From: Chitinophagaceae bacterium
Lineage (GTDB): Bacteria > Bacteroidota > Bacteroidia > Chitinophagales > UBA10324
NCBI GenBank assembly: GCA_016717285.1
Contig: JADKFU010000005.1
Location: forward strand, 1,968,501-2,032,500
Length of the DNA stretch: 64,000 bases
Direction of reading: 5' to 3'
Part shown: positions 19,165 through 28,394 of the stretch, piece by piece
Position numbering within the stretch: position 1 is the first letter of the stretch
Layout of the letters: each line of letters begins with the position of its first letter
Position numbers and translations under genes: made by a program
The notes under the pieces: model-generated
The model's database searches: none
Told to the model about the DNA's origin: nothing
What the model saw: the letters and a program-made list of their open reading frames with translations, nothing else

Positions 19165-20634
19165 TCAACTCATCCAATTCACCTTCCCTTCCGGATTCCA
19201 TTTCACGGTTGTCTTCTTCAGCTTGGTCCAGAATTCAATAGAGCTTTTTCCGGTAATGTCGCATACGCCGAATTTACTTTCGTTCCAACCACCGAATGAA
19301 AATGGTTCCCGTGGAACAGGAACACCTACATTCACGCCAATCATTCCGGCACTTGCACGTTCCATCACTTGTCTGGCGATGCCACCACTTTGCGTGAATA
19401 CCGATGCAGCATTTCCATAGTTCGAATTGTTTTCAATGTTGAGGGCTTCATCAAGATTATTTGCACGGATAATTGCGAGCACCGGACCGAACACTTCTTC
19501 TTTTGCAATGGCCATGTCAGCAGTTACATGATCGATAACTGTCGGACCCACATAAAAGCCTTCTTCATTGCCTGGCACTTTATAGTTTCTTCCATCCACC
19601 AAAACAACAGCACCAGCTTTTTCGGCTTCTGTGATATACCGCTCTATTCTTTCCTTCGCTTCCTTGCTGATTACACTTCCAAGGTTCTTACCAGGAATTA
19701 TTTTTTTCGCTTCCTCACAAATCTTGTCAATGATGAGCTCAATTTGTCCAACCGCTACCATTGCACTTGCAGCCATGCAACGCTGTCCGGCACAACCACT
19801 CATGCTGGCTGTTACGTTAGAAGCCGTCATATCAGGATGGGCATCCGGCATCACGATCAAATGATTTTTTGCACCACCTAAGGCAACGCATCTTTTCAGA
19901 TTACCTGTTGAACGTTTGTAAACAATCTTCGCAACTTTTGTTGAGCCGACAAACGATACCGCTTCAATATCCGGATGGTCACAAATTGCTTCTACAATTT
20001 CACGATCGCCATTTACAATATTGAACACACCATCAGGCAGGCCTGCTTCTTTTAATAATTCAGCAATCTTATTAGAAGAAATAGGAACCTGCTCAGAAGG
20101 TTTTAATATCATGCAATTGCCAAGAGCAATCGCATTGGGTATCGTCCAGTGCGGAACCATGTTCGGAAAATTAAAAGGGGCAATAGAAGCGACAACACCG
20201 AGTGGTTTATGTTCCACTCTGCACTCCACCCCTTTACTCACCTCTAATAATTCCCCTGAAATTAACTGTGGCAATGAACAGGCAAACTCAGTGAGTTCAA
20301 TACTCTTTTCTACTTCAGCTCTCGCTTCATCCAGTGTTTTTCCATTCTCTTCATGAACAAGGTTCGCCAGTTCATTCATACTTCTTTCAAGCAATGTTTT
20401 ATACCTGAAAAATATTTGCACGCGTTCCTTTATAGGAATTGCGCTCCATGCTGGAAATGCTTGCTTTGCGGCTTTTACTGCTTCATCCAAATTTTGCGCT
20501 GATGACAGCGGAACCGTGGAGATCACTTTTCCTGATAAGGGAGAAAGAATATCCAATGTCTTCTGCGTGCCGTTCGTAAACTTTCCGCCTATATAATTTT
20601 TTACTTCCGGATATCTTAAGGTGACTGTTGTCAT
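19165..20634 (-). CDS. mmsA: CoA-acylating methylmalonate/malonate-semialdehyde dehydrogenase
   Basis: Oxidises malonate semialdehyde to acetyl-CoA (or methylmalonate semialdehyde to propionyl-CoA), the last step of reductive pyrimidine breakdown. It is an aldehyde dehydrogenase with the MMSDH-type signature: FNFPNMVPHWTIPNAIALGN near 155, FVGSTKVAK near 228, catalytic Cys in SGCAGQRCMAAS near 285, and the C-terminal ESKFGVCDITGKSSIEFWT. The length of 489 fits. It is the first gene of the minus-strand pyrimidine locus. The 254-bp region upstream (20635-20888) holds no gene; it is the probable promoter region, but I see no strong match. Confidence 0.9.
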   Translation of the reverse strand: MTTVTLRYPEVKNYIGGKFTNGTQKTLDILSPLSGKVISTVPLSSAQNLDEAVKAAKQAFPAWSAIPIKERVQIFFRYKTLLERSMNELANLVHEENGKTLDEARAEVEKSIELTEFACSLPQLISGELLEVSKGVECRVEHKPLGVVASIAPFNFPNMVPHWTIPNAIALGNCMILKPSEQVPISSNKIAELLKEAGLPDGVFNIVNGDREIVEAICDHPDIEAVSFVGSTKVAKIVYKRSTGNLKRCVALGGAKNHLIVMPDAHPDMTASNVTASMSGCAGQRCMAASAMVAVGQIELIIDKICEEAKKIIPGKNLGSVISKEAKERIERYITEAEKAGAVVLVDGRNYKVPGNEEGFYVGPTVIDHVTADMAIAKEEVFGPVLAIIRANNLDEALNIENNSNYGNAASVFTQSGGIARQVMERASAGMIGVNVGVPVPREPFSFGGWNESKFGVCDITGKSSIEFWTKLKKTTVKWNPEGKVNWMS

Positions 20635-20888
20635 GGAGTTAAATTTATCTCCATAAATGTAGAAAAAGAAGTGGTTTCAATGGCTTAATGGCACGTTATA
20701 TAGCGTTCACGCCGAGGTATATTTTACAGGTATTCTTACTGAACACTTCTTTGGAGCCATCACCGGCATTCAATTATTTATCTATAAACTGAAAGAGTGT
20801 TTTCTCCTGCAGAAACGCCGGGCAGGTTGGGAAAAGTGACGATCAAAACTATATGTCAGGTCATGCAACACTGCTTTGAAGCGGAAAA

Positions 20889-22238
20889 TTATTTGTGCTT
20901 AGCATCTTCTTTGTAAATCAATTTTTCTTTCATCAATCTGATCATTGCATGATGGGTTGGTACCAACACTGCAGCTATGCAGACTAAAATCAGGAGCATA
21001 AGCACAGGAGTATTGTTGGTCAACTCTTCCAATAACGGATGTGTGAGCAATGTGATGAACTCGAAAAAGATAAGCAAGGCCAACAATCCCGCGAATTCTA
21101 TAAAGCGCGGCTTTGTTTTCCGCCTCGAAAGCAGCATTACGAAAGTAAATAGCGTGATGATAAAAACTCCAATGCCAAGTATTTGAATGTTATGTTGACG
21201 CTCATTCATTTGACGTAATTTCTCATCTGCCATTTCCTGTTGCCGAAGCTGTTCGGCAAAACTCAATGCCTGAACCTTCTTCACCTTCGCCTCATCAAAC
21301 ATGATATCTTTAAAGGCTATTGCCATTTTATAATAGTGAAAGGCACTGTCATTCACTTTGTTGAATTCATACATTTCTGATAAGCGTATGCTTGCATTCA
21401 TAATATTCAAAGGATTAGTTGCAGATCTCCCTGCCGCAAGCGATTTCCTTGCATATAGAATGCTGGAATCCGACTGCGCTTCCCTTTTAAAAATATTCGA
21501 CATACCTAAATAGGTTTCGCTAAGTATTTTAAAGTCGCTGATGGCAGTTGAATAGGGAATACTCAACCGGTAATAGTTCATTGCCAGGCTATCGTTTTCA
21601 AGCTTCGAATGAATATTACCCAGATTATTTAAAATACCATCCAGATTGGTGTCATCCCTGGTGCGAATCGCCAATTGATAGGCTTCGTTCTCAAAGAGGA
21701 GTGCAGAATCGAGCACATTCAGTTTCTCATAACAATCGCCGATATTAAGAAGCGCGATCTGTAACCTGTCATCTCTTTTTATTGATTCAAAAATAGCTTT
21801 GGATTTAAGATAATATTCAAGTCCTTTCCGGTAATCTTCTTGCTCGGTATACACGATTCCAATCACATTCATGCTTTTTGCGGCTCCCAAATGATCATTC
21901 ATATTCTCCTGCATTTCCAATGACTTCAGCAATTGTTCCAGTGCCGGTACGTAATTGCCGGTTATCCAAAGCGTAACGCCTATCTCATAAATACAACGCG
22001 CCTCTCCTTTCGGAAACTCAATCAACTGTGAAAGTGCCAATCCCTTTCTTGCATAAATAAAGCTTGAATCCGGGTGCGAAAAATCAAAAGCATCACTTAA
22101 ATCTGCGTAAATAAAAATTTTAGAAGAGTCACTTCCTGCAGCATTGAGTTGTCGCTTGATGCTGTCAATTTCCGGACTGGAAGCATGAACATAGATTGTA
22201 CAAAGTAGTGTTGCTAAAAAAAGGGGTAGTGTTTTCAT
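20889..22238 (-). CDS. TPR-repeat membrane protein
   Basis: It has a signal peptide (MKTLPLFLATLLCTIYVHAS) and then about six tetratricopeptide repeats (residues ~35-300; for example AKSMNVIGIVYTEQEDYRKG, ALLNIGDCYEKLNVLDSALL, ILNNLGNIHSKLENDSLAMN). A short coiled-coil-like stretch (FAEQLRQQEMADEKLRQM) follows, then three hydrophobic segments near 348-370, 382-400 and 412-432. The layout is that of Bacteroidota TPR-type sensor histidine kinases, but the kinase domain is absent and the protein ends after the last membrane segment. It may be a stand-alone sensor or scaffold; there is no partner gene next to it. Confidence 0.75.
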   Translation of the reverse strand: MKTLPLFLATLLCTIYVHASSPEIDSIKRQLNAAGSDSSKIFIYADLSDAFDFSHPDSSFIYARKGLALSQLIEFPKGEARCIYEIGVTLWITGNYVPALEQLLKSLEMQENMNDHLGAAKSMNVIGIVYTEQEDYRKGLEYYLKSKAIFESIKRDDRLQIALLNIGDCYEKLNVLDSALLFENEAYQLAIRTRDDTNLDGILNNLGNIHSKLENDSLAMNYYRLSIPYSTAISDFKILSETYLGMSNIFKREAQSDSSILYARKSLAAGRSATNPLNIMNASIRLSEMYEFNKVNDSAFHYYKMAIAFKDIMFDEAKVKKVQALSFAEQLRQQEMADEKLRQMNERQHNIQILGIGVFIITLFTFVMLLSRRKTKPRFIEFAGLLALLIFFEFITLLTHPLLEELTNNTPVLMLLILVCIAAVLVPTHHAMIRLMKEKLIYKEDAKHK

Positions 22239-22558
22239 GAAGCAATAAAGTATGGCAATTTATCTGAAACAAAGTAACCTATCGTAAAGGTAATGCGGCA
22301 TGCATTCACTGTTTTCCGCAGAGATTTTCACATGCCGTTACTAATACTATTGTCAGGAATAGAAAAGGACTCCATTTCTGTAAAAGAAATCGCCTGTTAA
22401 GCAGGAAAGCAGTATGGAATACCATGTCCGCTGAAGACAACCCATTCATTTTATGCTCCAAATACTGTGAAGCAATCCAGCTCGCAAAAAAAATCTGAAA
22501 TTACGAACGCATAGCAAATGGCTATCAATATGTTTTATCTCCCAAATCAATTGAGCCG
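22239..22558. other. Intergenic region without recognised features
   Basis: 320 bp between two minus-strand genes. I see no convincing ORF, hairpin or repeat here. Confidence 0.5.
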
Positions 22559-22831
22559 TCACTTTTTAATGTTCATAGGAGTGAGATCATCCATTAACCG
22601 TTTCAGGATACGTCCTATTTTTCCTTTTGCTTTGTTGGGATCAATAGCGATACCATCAACGCCTTCAGCAAAAACGGAATAGGTAAATCCATCGCGCGAC
22701 AAGGCATTTGCTTCCGCTTTAATCGCTGTTAAAGCAGCTTTAATTTCAGCGGCGCTCATGTTTACATCGTCTTCAGCAGAACGTTTTGACCCCATCATTC
22801 CGCCGCTTTCTACCAGTTTAATTTTGCTCAT
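22559..22831 (-). CDS. Emfourin-like protealysin inhibitor
   Basis: A 90-residue cytoplasmic protein (MSKIKLVESGGMMGSKRS..., GFTYSVFAEGVDG...). Its ATG overlaps the TGA of the upstream M4 protease in an ATGA arrangement (22828-22831), a sign of translational coupling. Protealysin-like M4 proteases of Serratia and others are followed by a small partner gene for emfourin, an inhibitor of that protease. Size, the early SGG and the gene order all fit. The assignment rests on context plus weak sequence similarity recalled from memory. An upstream ATG at 22849 would overlap the protease by 22 bp and is less likely. Confidence 0.7.
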   Translation of the reverse strand: MSKIKLVESGGMMGSKRSAEDDVNMSAAEIKAALTAIKAEANALSRDGFTYSVFAEGVDGIAIDPNKAKGKIGRILKRLMDDLTPMNIKK

Positions 22832-23928
22832 ATGTGTGCAGTTTTCCATCCATGTTTTACAGCTTTCTCCTCCAGACTTCCGGTTCCGAAAATTTTTGCA
22901 GCCTGCCGGACCGTTGCCTTTTTCGCATCTTCAAAAGTAGAATCATAACGGAGCTCCTTTGTCAGGGCTTCGTACCATATCTTTCCCGCTTTCTTCCAGG
23001 CAAATCCGCCGATATTCATAGCCGTAACGTAAAAAGCATAATTGGGAATTCCTGAATTCCAATGAACACCTCCCCAATCATCAGCATCCGTATACTGGAG
23101 TTTCATATAATCTTTCATTGTTGCCGGCTGCGGATCGTCACCCCAATATGGATGACCGATATAAGCAGTTCCCGGCGCTTTCAGACTGCGAAGAGCATAT
23201 TCACTTCCTAACATGGTATGAGCGCCAATAAGCCAATCGGATTGCTTGACATTCAGATTCATTGCGCGTTGCTTAATCAGTATACCAAATATATCGGCGT
23301 AAGCTTCATTGAGAGCACCAGGCTGAAACTCATAGGCAAAATTAGCAGTGAATTGTATCAATGCATGTGTTATTTCATGCCCGATAATATCAAGATCAGA
23401 AGTAAAACTCTTGAAAGTTTTTCCATCACCATCACCAAAAATCATTTGCTTTCCGTCCCACATTGCATTCCCATATCGCTTTCCGTAATGAATGGTATTC
23501 TTGAAAGGCATACCATGTGCATCCAATGAATCACGTTTGTACAGATCGTAATAAAATTTCCAGCAATGATAAATGCCATTATAAGCTTTGGTGGCATCAG
23601 GATCGTCATATCGTCCGTTTTTCGGCCTTTCAATCAATTTGCCGGGAAGGTCATATCCATGCCTGCAATCATACAGGTGAATGACAGGTTTAGGATTTTT
23701 TTTATTTTTTGATTTCGTAGCGTCTTTTACCGGTACCGCTCCTGCCAGTAAACGCTGCGCATGAGGGGGCAACGTTGCGAGAAATTCACGGTCGGCCTTG
23801 ATACGATTGGTATGAAACATTTCCGTCAGCCGCTCTGTTTCGCTCTTATCCGTATTTGTCTGATGCATCTTTTTCATGATGTATGGTGGCATGATACATT
23901 GCATGGGATTGAAACGGGAGTTGCACAT
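22828..23928 (-). CDS. Protealysin-like M4 metallopeptidase
   Basis: A 366-residue thermolysin-family protease. The N-terminal ~65 residues form the short protealysin-type propeptide with CIMPPYIMKKM at residues 11-21, instead of a long thermolysin propeptide. No signal peptide is present, as in protealysin, so the enzyme is made in the cytoplasm. Catalytic motifs: HEITH (184-188), third zinc ligand in NEAYADIFG (Glu 208) and the His/Asn of VHWNSGIPNYAFY near 300. The downstream gene encodes a probable cognate inhibitor. Starts at 23928 or 23904 are both possible. Known protealysins are linked to host-cell invasion; the role here is open. Confidence 0.9.
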   Translation of the reverse strand: MCNSRFNPMQCIMPPYIMKKMHQTNTDKSETERLTEMFHTNRIKADREFLATLPPHAQRLLAGAVPVKDATKSKNKKNPKPVIHLYDCRHGYDLPGKLIERPKNGRYDDPDATKAYNGIYHCWKFYYDLYKRDSLDAHGMPFKNTIHYGKRYGNAMWDGKQMIFGDGDGKTFKSFTSDLDIIGHEITHALIQFTANFAYEFQPGALNEAYADIFGILIKQRAMNLNVKQSDWLIGAHTMLGSEYALRSLKAPGTAYIGHPYWGDDPQPATMKDYMKLQYTDADDWGGVHWNSGIPNYAFYVTAMNIGGFAWKKAGKIWYEALTKELRYDSTFEDAKKATVRQAAKIFGTGSLEEKAVKHGWKTAHI

Positions 23929-24074
23929 CAGTTGGCGGGACGTTATATCAGAATAACGACGAGTAAAATTAAAAAGTTAATTTAATTATAATGGAAAAAC
24001 AACGACTGCGTAGCAAATTACTTAAGGCAGGTTTTTATCAACAGCCATAATTGAGATAAGACAGGAAGCTGATC

Positions 24075-24458
24075 TCATTTTTTCTTTGAAGCCTCTCTGA
24101 GCAAATCCTCCTTCATTCTGTATTTAACAATTTTGCTGATCAGTGAAGTTGGCAGCGGCTGATCAATTGGAAATTGAATGGCACCTTTCGAAGTCTTAAA
24201 CTTCACCAATTCATCTTTAAAAACCCTGATGGGAGAAGATGTAGGATAAAAGCCGATATGATTTTTATAACCGGCAAAATAAACCAACACACCATTTTGC
24301 CTGTATGCCGGCATATTATAGCTGATGATTTCCGTAGCAGAGGAACTTGCTTTCATAATGACAGAGCGGATGTGTTGCAAGACTTGCTGCGTCTCCTTCG
24401 GAAAAGCTGCTATATAACTGTCAACACTTTCATATCGTTTACCCGTTGCGTTTTTCAT
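24075..24458 (-). CDS. DUF1801 / YdhG-like iron-chaperone-family protein
   Basis: 127 residues with the family pattern: SVDSYIAAFPKETQQVLQHI near 12, ATEIISYNMPAYRQNGVLVY near 41, FAGYKNHIGFYPTSSPI near 61 and GAIQFPIDQPLP near 93, ending in a Lys-rich tail. The family is related to the frataxin-like YdhG fold; biochemical function is not settled. It is the first of several small accessory genes on the minus strand (24.0-28.2 kb). Confidence 0.8.
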   Translation of the reverse strand: MKNATGKRYESVDSYIAAFPKETQQVLQHIRSVIMKASSSATEIISYNMPAYRQNGVLVYFAGYKNHIGFYPTSSPIRVFKDELVKFKTSKGAIQFPIDQPLPTSLISKIVKYRMKEDLLREASKKK

Positions 24459-24488
24459 TTAATTTGACTGTAGTTTAAACACGTTGTT

Positions 24489-24911
24489 CTACGCCTGCCT
24501 TAACTTTTCAATGTCCAGCTTATTCATTTGCATAAACGCCTCCGTAACTCTTTTTGCTCTTGAAGGGTCACTCATTAATTCAGCCATATCAGTTGGCACA
24601 ATCTGCCAGGAAACACCAAATTTATCTTTAAGCCAGCCACACCTGCTTTCCTCGCCTTCAGCTGTGAAAGCATTCCAGTAATAGTCAATTTCCTCTTGCG
24701 TATCACAGTTCACAACAAATGAAACGGCTTCATTAAATTGAAATTCAGGTCCGCCATTCAATCCCATAAATTTCGATCCGTTAACTTCAAAAGTTACCAC
24801 CAATGGATTTTCAGCAGTAATTTTTGAATCCTTAAATACTGAGCAGTAAAATTCCGCTGCTGCTTTAGCCTGTCCGTTAAACCACAAGCAGGTAACTATT
24901 GTTTTTGACAT
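24489..24911 (-). CDS. VOC-family protein (PhnB-like glyoxalase fold)
   Basis: 140 residues. CLWFNGQAKAAAEFYCSVF at the start, FMGLNGGPEFQFNEAVSF near 48 and GWLKDKFGVSWQIVP near 91 match the 3-demethylubiquinone-methyltransferase-like/PhnB branch of the vicinal oxygen chelate superfamily. Substrate unknown. It is 30 bp upstream (in transcription) of the DUF1801 gene. Confidence 0.82.
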   Translation of the reverse strand: MSKTIVTCLWFNGQAKAAAEFYCSVFKDSKITAENPLVVTFEVNGSKFMGLNGGPEFQFNEAVSFVVNCDTQEEIDYYWNAFTAEGEESRCGWLKDKFGVSWQIVPTDMAELMSDPSRAKRVTEAFMQMNKLDIEKLRQA

Positions 24912-25100
24912 ATGATTTGAATTAAGGATTGATTAAAAATAGTTTACTAAACAATTTAAGCTTTTCTCAATGCATTTATTCATTGTAAATCTTTGTTCTT
25001 GATTTCTATTTGAACCCGCAAATGTTTATTTGCAAATTAAATAAAAAATAAAATGACGGTAACCAATGAGTTTCCTATGGACAGAATTAGCAGGCAAATC

Positions 25101-25577
25101 CTATACACTTCCTATTTCCTGCTCCTTCACTCTGTTACTTTTGTTTTTCATCCAATCGTCGTAAGTCATTTCAAATTTAATTTCTCCTTTTCCATGTATA
25201 CCAATTTCTGACCAACCTGCTTTTCTATAAAATTTTTCCGCTCTTGTTCCTGGTGCAGTACCGAGCCACACCTTATCTTTTGTCTGTGCAAAATACCAGT
25301 CAAGCATTACCTCATGAAGTTGTCTGCCTATAGCCTGTTTTTCAAATGCCGGTAATATAAAGAGTGCCCAGATATTGTTGTCCTTTAAATCTACGATTGA
25401 AAACCCCACAATTTGATGATCAATTTCACAAACCCAACCTTTCCCTCTTTCTGTCAAAAAAACTTTGCAGTCGTCATCCGTCACGAGTTCCGGATCAGAA
25501 AGCATATTTTCTTTTACAGCATTTCGGACAAATTGAATCTGCCTGATGTCGTAGATTTTCGCTTCCCTGATGATCAT
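25101..25577 (-). CDS. GNAT-family N-acetyltransferase
   Basis: 158 residues. The acetyl-CoA-binding region is WALFILPAFEKQAIGRQLHE near 70-89, followed by VWLGTAPGTRAEKFYRKAGW, the usual beta5-alpha4 pattern (FYRKAGW). The acceptor substrate cannot be inferred. The 189-bp gap on its downstream side contains nothing recognisable. Confidence 0.8.
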   Translation of the reverse strand: MIIREAKIYDIRQIQFVRNAVKENMLSDPELVTDDDCKVFLTERGKGWVCEIDHQIVGFSIVDLKDNNIWALFILPAFEKQAIGRQLHEVMLDWYFAQTKDKVWLGTAPGTRAEKFYRKAGWSEIGIHGKGEIKFEMTYDDWMKNKSNRVKEQEIGSV

Positions 25578-25612
25578 GTTTTGAAAAGTTAATTAAAGCG
25601 AACCGAACAATA

Positions 25613-26026
25613 TCACCTGTCCACTAATTTAATCCATTCCTTAAGCACTCTTCTTAATGCCTTTTCTTTTGCTTTTACATCTTTCAAATCAGAAAAGTTT
25701 ACCAGTCGTCGCCCATCTGTGTAATCGCCTTCAAATATTCCTGTTAGGTCATTTATGATTGCACCACTTGGAAATACAAGCAAGAGTTTGTTTTTACGAA
25801 GATTCATTACTGCAATATCGCGTTTATATTCCCTGGGGTCGAAAGGTTTCATTTCACCCGTATAATAAAAAGCCGGCGAATTCCATTTTATCTGCTCCCC
25901 GATTTCGTTGTGAGTATTTAAAATAATTTGCCTGACGGTTTCTGCCAAATCCGACAATGACGGATCAAGCTTTTGGATTAATTCCGTCACTTGTTCATGA
26001 TCGGTTAATTTATTTTCCTTCTTCAT
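25613..26026 (-). CDS. DUF1801 domain protein
   Basis: 137 residues with LAETVRQIILNTHNEIGEQI, then KWNSPAFYYTGEM and FPSGAIINDLTGIFEGDY, and GRRLVNFSDLKDVKAKEKAL at the end. This is the same superfamily as the protein at 24075 but of a different subgroup. Function unknown. Confidence 0.78.
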   Translation of the reverse strand: MKKENKLTDHEQVTELIQKLDPSLSDLAETVRQIILNTHNEIGEQIKWNSPAFYYTGEMKPFDPREYKRDIAVMNLRKNKLLLVFPSGAIINDLTGIFEGDYTDGRRLVNFSDLKDVKAKEKALRRVLKEWIKLVDR

Positions 26027-26057
26027 TTCTTTAAATTAATTCTCAATTCATCCGCGA

Positions 26058-26546
26058 TTATGGTCTATCTCTCCCGACAAATCTGCATCTCCCCAATAAA
26101 AATTCTATTGCTTTACTAACATTTCTATCGATGCTTTCTTCAGATCTTAAATGTGAAATATAGCGTACAATTTCATGCTGTAAAGAGGGCCTTAAGCCAT
26201 CAAAGATGGCTTTGGCTTTCTTGTTTTGTGTTAATGCTTTAATAAATTTGGGATGCGGCTGAACAACTCTTGCCTCAGGGTCAAAAGCTACAGTCAGCTC
26301 TATGATTTCACCGATACGTTTAGGCGAATTTTTTAGCATTTTCATATTAATATATAATCGCCACGCACCTCTGAATTTTACCAGCGTTTGCTGATAAGGT
26401 TTGTCGTTGAGTGTCCCTTTAATTCGTATGGGTCCCTTGTCTATACCTGCTTGTTTAAAAAGATCTTTCAAAACTTTGTCAGGCAAAAGCACATGTGGAT
26501 TAATACCTATAATTTCTATTCTGGCTTTTAGCTTTTGTCTTTTCAA
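26058..26546 (-). CDS. DUF1905 + YdeI-like protein
   Basis: 162 residues. The N-terminal DUF1905 barrel (ARIEIIGINPHVLLPDKVLK, then GPIRIKGTLNDKPYQQTLVK) is followed by a helical YdeI/OmpD-associated tail (FDGLRPSLQHEIVRYISHLR). The gene opens with TTG at 26546; no ATG lies nearby and the family begins at this point, so I keep TTG. The tail ends in RCRFVGRDRP. Members are linked by annotation to envelope stress and bacteriocin protection, without firm biochemistry. Confidence 0.78.
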   Translation of the reverse strand: MKRQKLKARIEIIGINPHVLLPDKVLKDLFKQAGIDKGPIRIKGTLNDKPYQQTLVKFRGAWRLYINMKMLKNSPKRIGEIIELTVAFDPEARVVQPHPKFIKALTQNKKAKAIFDGLRPSLQHEIVRYISHLRSEESIDRNVSKAIEFLLGRCRFVGRDRP

Positions 26547-26639
26547 AATTAATTCGTTTGTTGAGATTATTTCTTATTGTTGACAATGACAGCTAAAACA
26601 CCAGGGATAAATGAAAACAATTGATTGCAGGCATACACA

Positions 26640-27083
26640 TTAATTTTCCTGCCCGTGAAATGTTAGCGTTTCAAAATAATCTTTCAATTCAAGCGCTCTT
26701 GCCTTCACTATTTCACATGACCTTGCTGCTGCCACCACTCTCCACATCGTTCCCTGCATGTTGTAATGCATGGTTGCAGAGAATTCAAACTCCTTGTCGC
26801 GGTATTTCAACCATTGCCTTTGCGCGACCTTGAACTTTTCTTTCTCATCAGCATTTAGTGTATCGATGAGGAGGTGATAATACTTATTCATCTCCACATC
26901 CCATTCATCACGAGCCAATGCCTCGCAATGCATCATTCCATAAGTAGTATAGTTGGAATCAACTTCCAAACACTCCTTCAACCGGATGTCAATCGGGTTT
27001 TGCACTTGCTCATTGGACTGTCCTGAAACCCGGATCGCGCAACATGCCAAAATCAGACAGCAATGAAATAGTGTTTTTATCAC
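26640..27083 (-). CDS. LprI-like (DUF1311) secreted protein
   Basis: It has a signal peptide (LFHCCLILACCAIRVSGQ), then CLEVDSNYTTYGMMHCEALA, WDVEMNKYYHLLIDTLNA and KFKVAQRQWLKYRDKEFEF, the pattern of the lysozyme-inhibitor LprI family (paired Cys, QRxWxxYRDxEC-like motif). The terminal Cys position of that motif is Phe-Glu-Phe here. The start is GTG at 27083, supported by the signal peptide. A periplasmic role is likely. It is 12 bp after the VOC gene in transcription. Confidence 0.75.
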   Translation of the reverse strand: MIKTLFHCCLILACCAIRVSGQSNEQVQNPIDIRLKECLEVDSNYTTYGMMHCEALARDEWDVEMNKYYHLLIDTLNADEKEKFKVAQRQWLKYRDKEFEFSATMHYNMQGTMWRVVAAARSCEIVKARALELKDYFETLTFHGQEN

Positions 27084-27095
27084 ATTATGAATGTT

Positions 27096-27500
27096 TCACT
27101 TCTTGTTTGTTTTGCCTGAAGTTTTTTCCTTGGCGTTAGTTGTCTTTTTAACCTTCATAGATGGAGGTCTTGCATGACGTGGTTGATACACAGCGATTTT
27201 TCCACCACCAGGCAAAGTCAATTGCGTTATGAGTCCCCAACCCTGGTTTTGTATTTTACTGCAGGTAATATTTTGTTGCTTCATGCCTGCTACAAATACT
27301 TCAATGTCATCGCACATCAAGTACAATTCCTGCAGTCCATTCTTTGCTGCGGGATGAACTGCCAATTCTGACGGTGGCAAACCAAAGATCAGCCAGCCGT
27401 CGCCCACATCTACATTCGTTAATTTCATTACATCGCGAAAAAAATCACGATCCGCATCCGGCTTCTTGCTGTAGATAATAAAATGTGCACCGTTGATCAT
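27096..27500 (-). CDS. VOC-family (glyoxalase-like) protein
   Basis: 134 residues: HFIIYSKKPDADRDFFRDVM at the start, GWLIFGLPPSELAVHPA near 36, DDIEVFVAGMKQQ near 67 and GWGLITQLTLPGGGKIAVYQ near 87, then a Lys-rich tail. It has a glyoxalase/bleomycin-resistance fold; substrate unknown. Confidence 0.8.
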   Translation of the reverse strand: MINGAHFIIYSKKPDADRDFFRDVMKLTNVDVGDGWLIFGLPPSELAVHPAAKNGLQELYLMCDDIEVFVAGMKQQNITCSKIQNQGWGLITQLTLPGGGKIAVYQPRHARPPSMKVKKTTNAKEKTSGKTNKK

Positions 27501-27543
27501 AGCTGAATTTTGTCAGTTAATTTAAATTCTTTGTCACCAATTA

Positions 27544-28191
27544 TTACTTCCGGTTCTTTCTTACCATTAATTTTTTAGAAAATTCTTTTGGAAATGCAAA
27601 TACAACAAACAAAATGCAATAGAAAAATATGGCGGCAGCCACAGAAAAAAAGCAAACAAAAAAGGTCAGGAGCGTATAAATGATGCTATAAGCGTACATC
27701 AATCTAAAGCCATTGAACACTTCTCTACTGCCTTCTTCAATAAGATGTTTATTGAATGGATAAGCACAGATACCATATGCCGCCACCGACATCATAAAAT
27801 AATTGAAGCCAAAGAAAGCCAGCGCTGTATTTGATTCACTTTCAAAATACTCAGCGAGAACTGCTGTAGGGAAAGGAGTAAACGTTACGACAAGTAATAC
27901 AAATCCGTTTACCCACATGAGTTTACTGTCCGTCTTTTTTATGTACTCAAATACGAGGTGATGGTTGATCCAACAGATCAGGATTGTTAAAAATCCCATG
28001 GCAAAAGCCAGGAAAGACTGCCAATGATTGAGCAAGAGCCCTGGTAATCCGCCTTCACTGTGCGGATACATCGTTTGGATAAGTTCCAGGATCAGCAATG
28101 TAATAGCAATAGCAAAAACACCATCACTGAATGCTTCTAAGCGGGAAGTCTCTTTTAAGTTGCTTTGAGCATCATTCGTTTGATCATTCAT
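27544..28191 (-). CDS. TMEM175-family (DUF1211) membrane protein
   Basis: 216 residues from the ATG at 28191. That start places the family signature RLEAFSDGVFAIAITLLILE near the N-terminus; the longer frame to 28290 adds residues unlike the family. About six membrane segments follow. Bacterial TMEM175 proteins form potassium channels with the RxxxFSDGVxAI motif lining the pore, and this motif is intact. It stands 43 bp upstream of the VOC gene on the same strand. Confidence 0.85.
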   Translation of the reverse strand: MNDQTNDAQSNLKETSRLEAFSDGVFAIAITLLILELIQTMYPHSEGGLPGLLLNHWQSFLAFAMGFLTILICWINHHLVFEYIKKTDSKLMWVNGFVLLVVTFTPFPTAVLAEYFESESNTALAFFGFNYFMMSVAAYGICAYPFNKHLIEEGSREVFNGFRLMYAYSIIYTLLTFFVCFFSVAAAIFFYCILFVVFAFPKEFSKKLMVRKNRK

Positions 28192-28394
28192 TGCCGGTAT
28201 ACTTTTCAGGTTTTTAATGGTCCTTTTTTGGACCAACCTATTCAGGTACATAAAAGTAATAAGCATCCGATTATTCTCGTAATCCTTCAAACATTTAAGC
28301 CCGATAGTTCACCTTTGGTGCAAGCTTCCGTATACCGGATACAATCTCTGTATCCCACCTTGTCATTTATCGCTTTGCACCGGTTTTTCTTTGT

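Noticed and set aside
20889..22238. TPR-type histidine kinase
   Set aside because: The frame ends after the last membrane segment; no HisKA or ATPase motifs follow.
24075..28191. Second integron-like array for the small accessory genes
   Set aside because: Gaps of 12-189 bp hold no TAAC/GTTA palindromes, so these genes are not cassettes by the same test.
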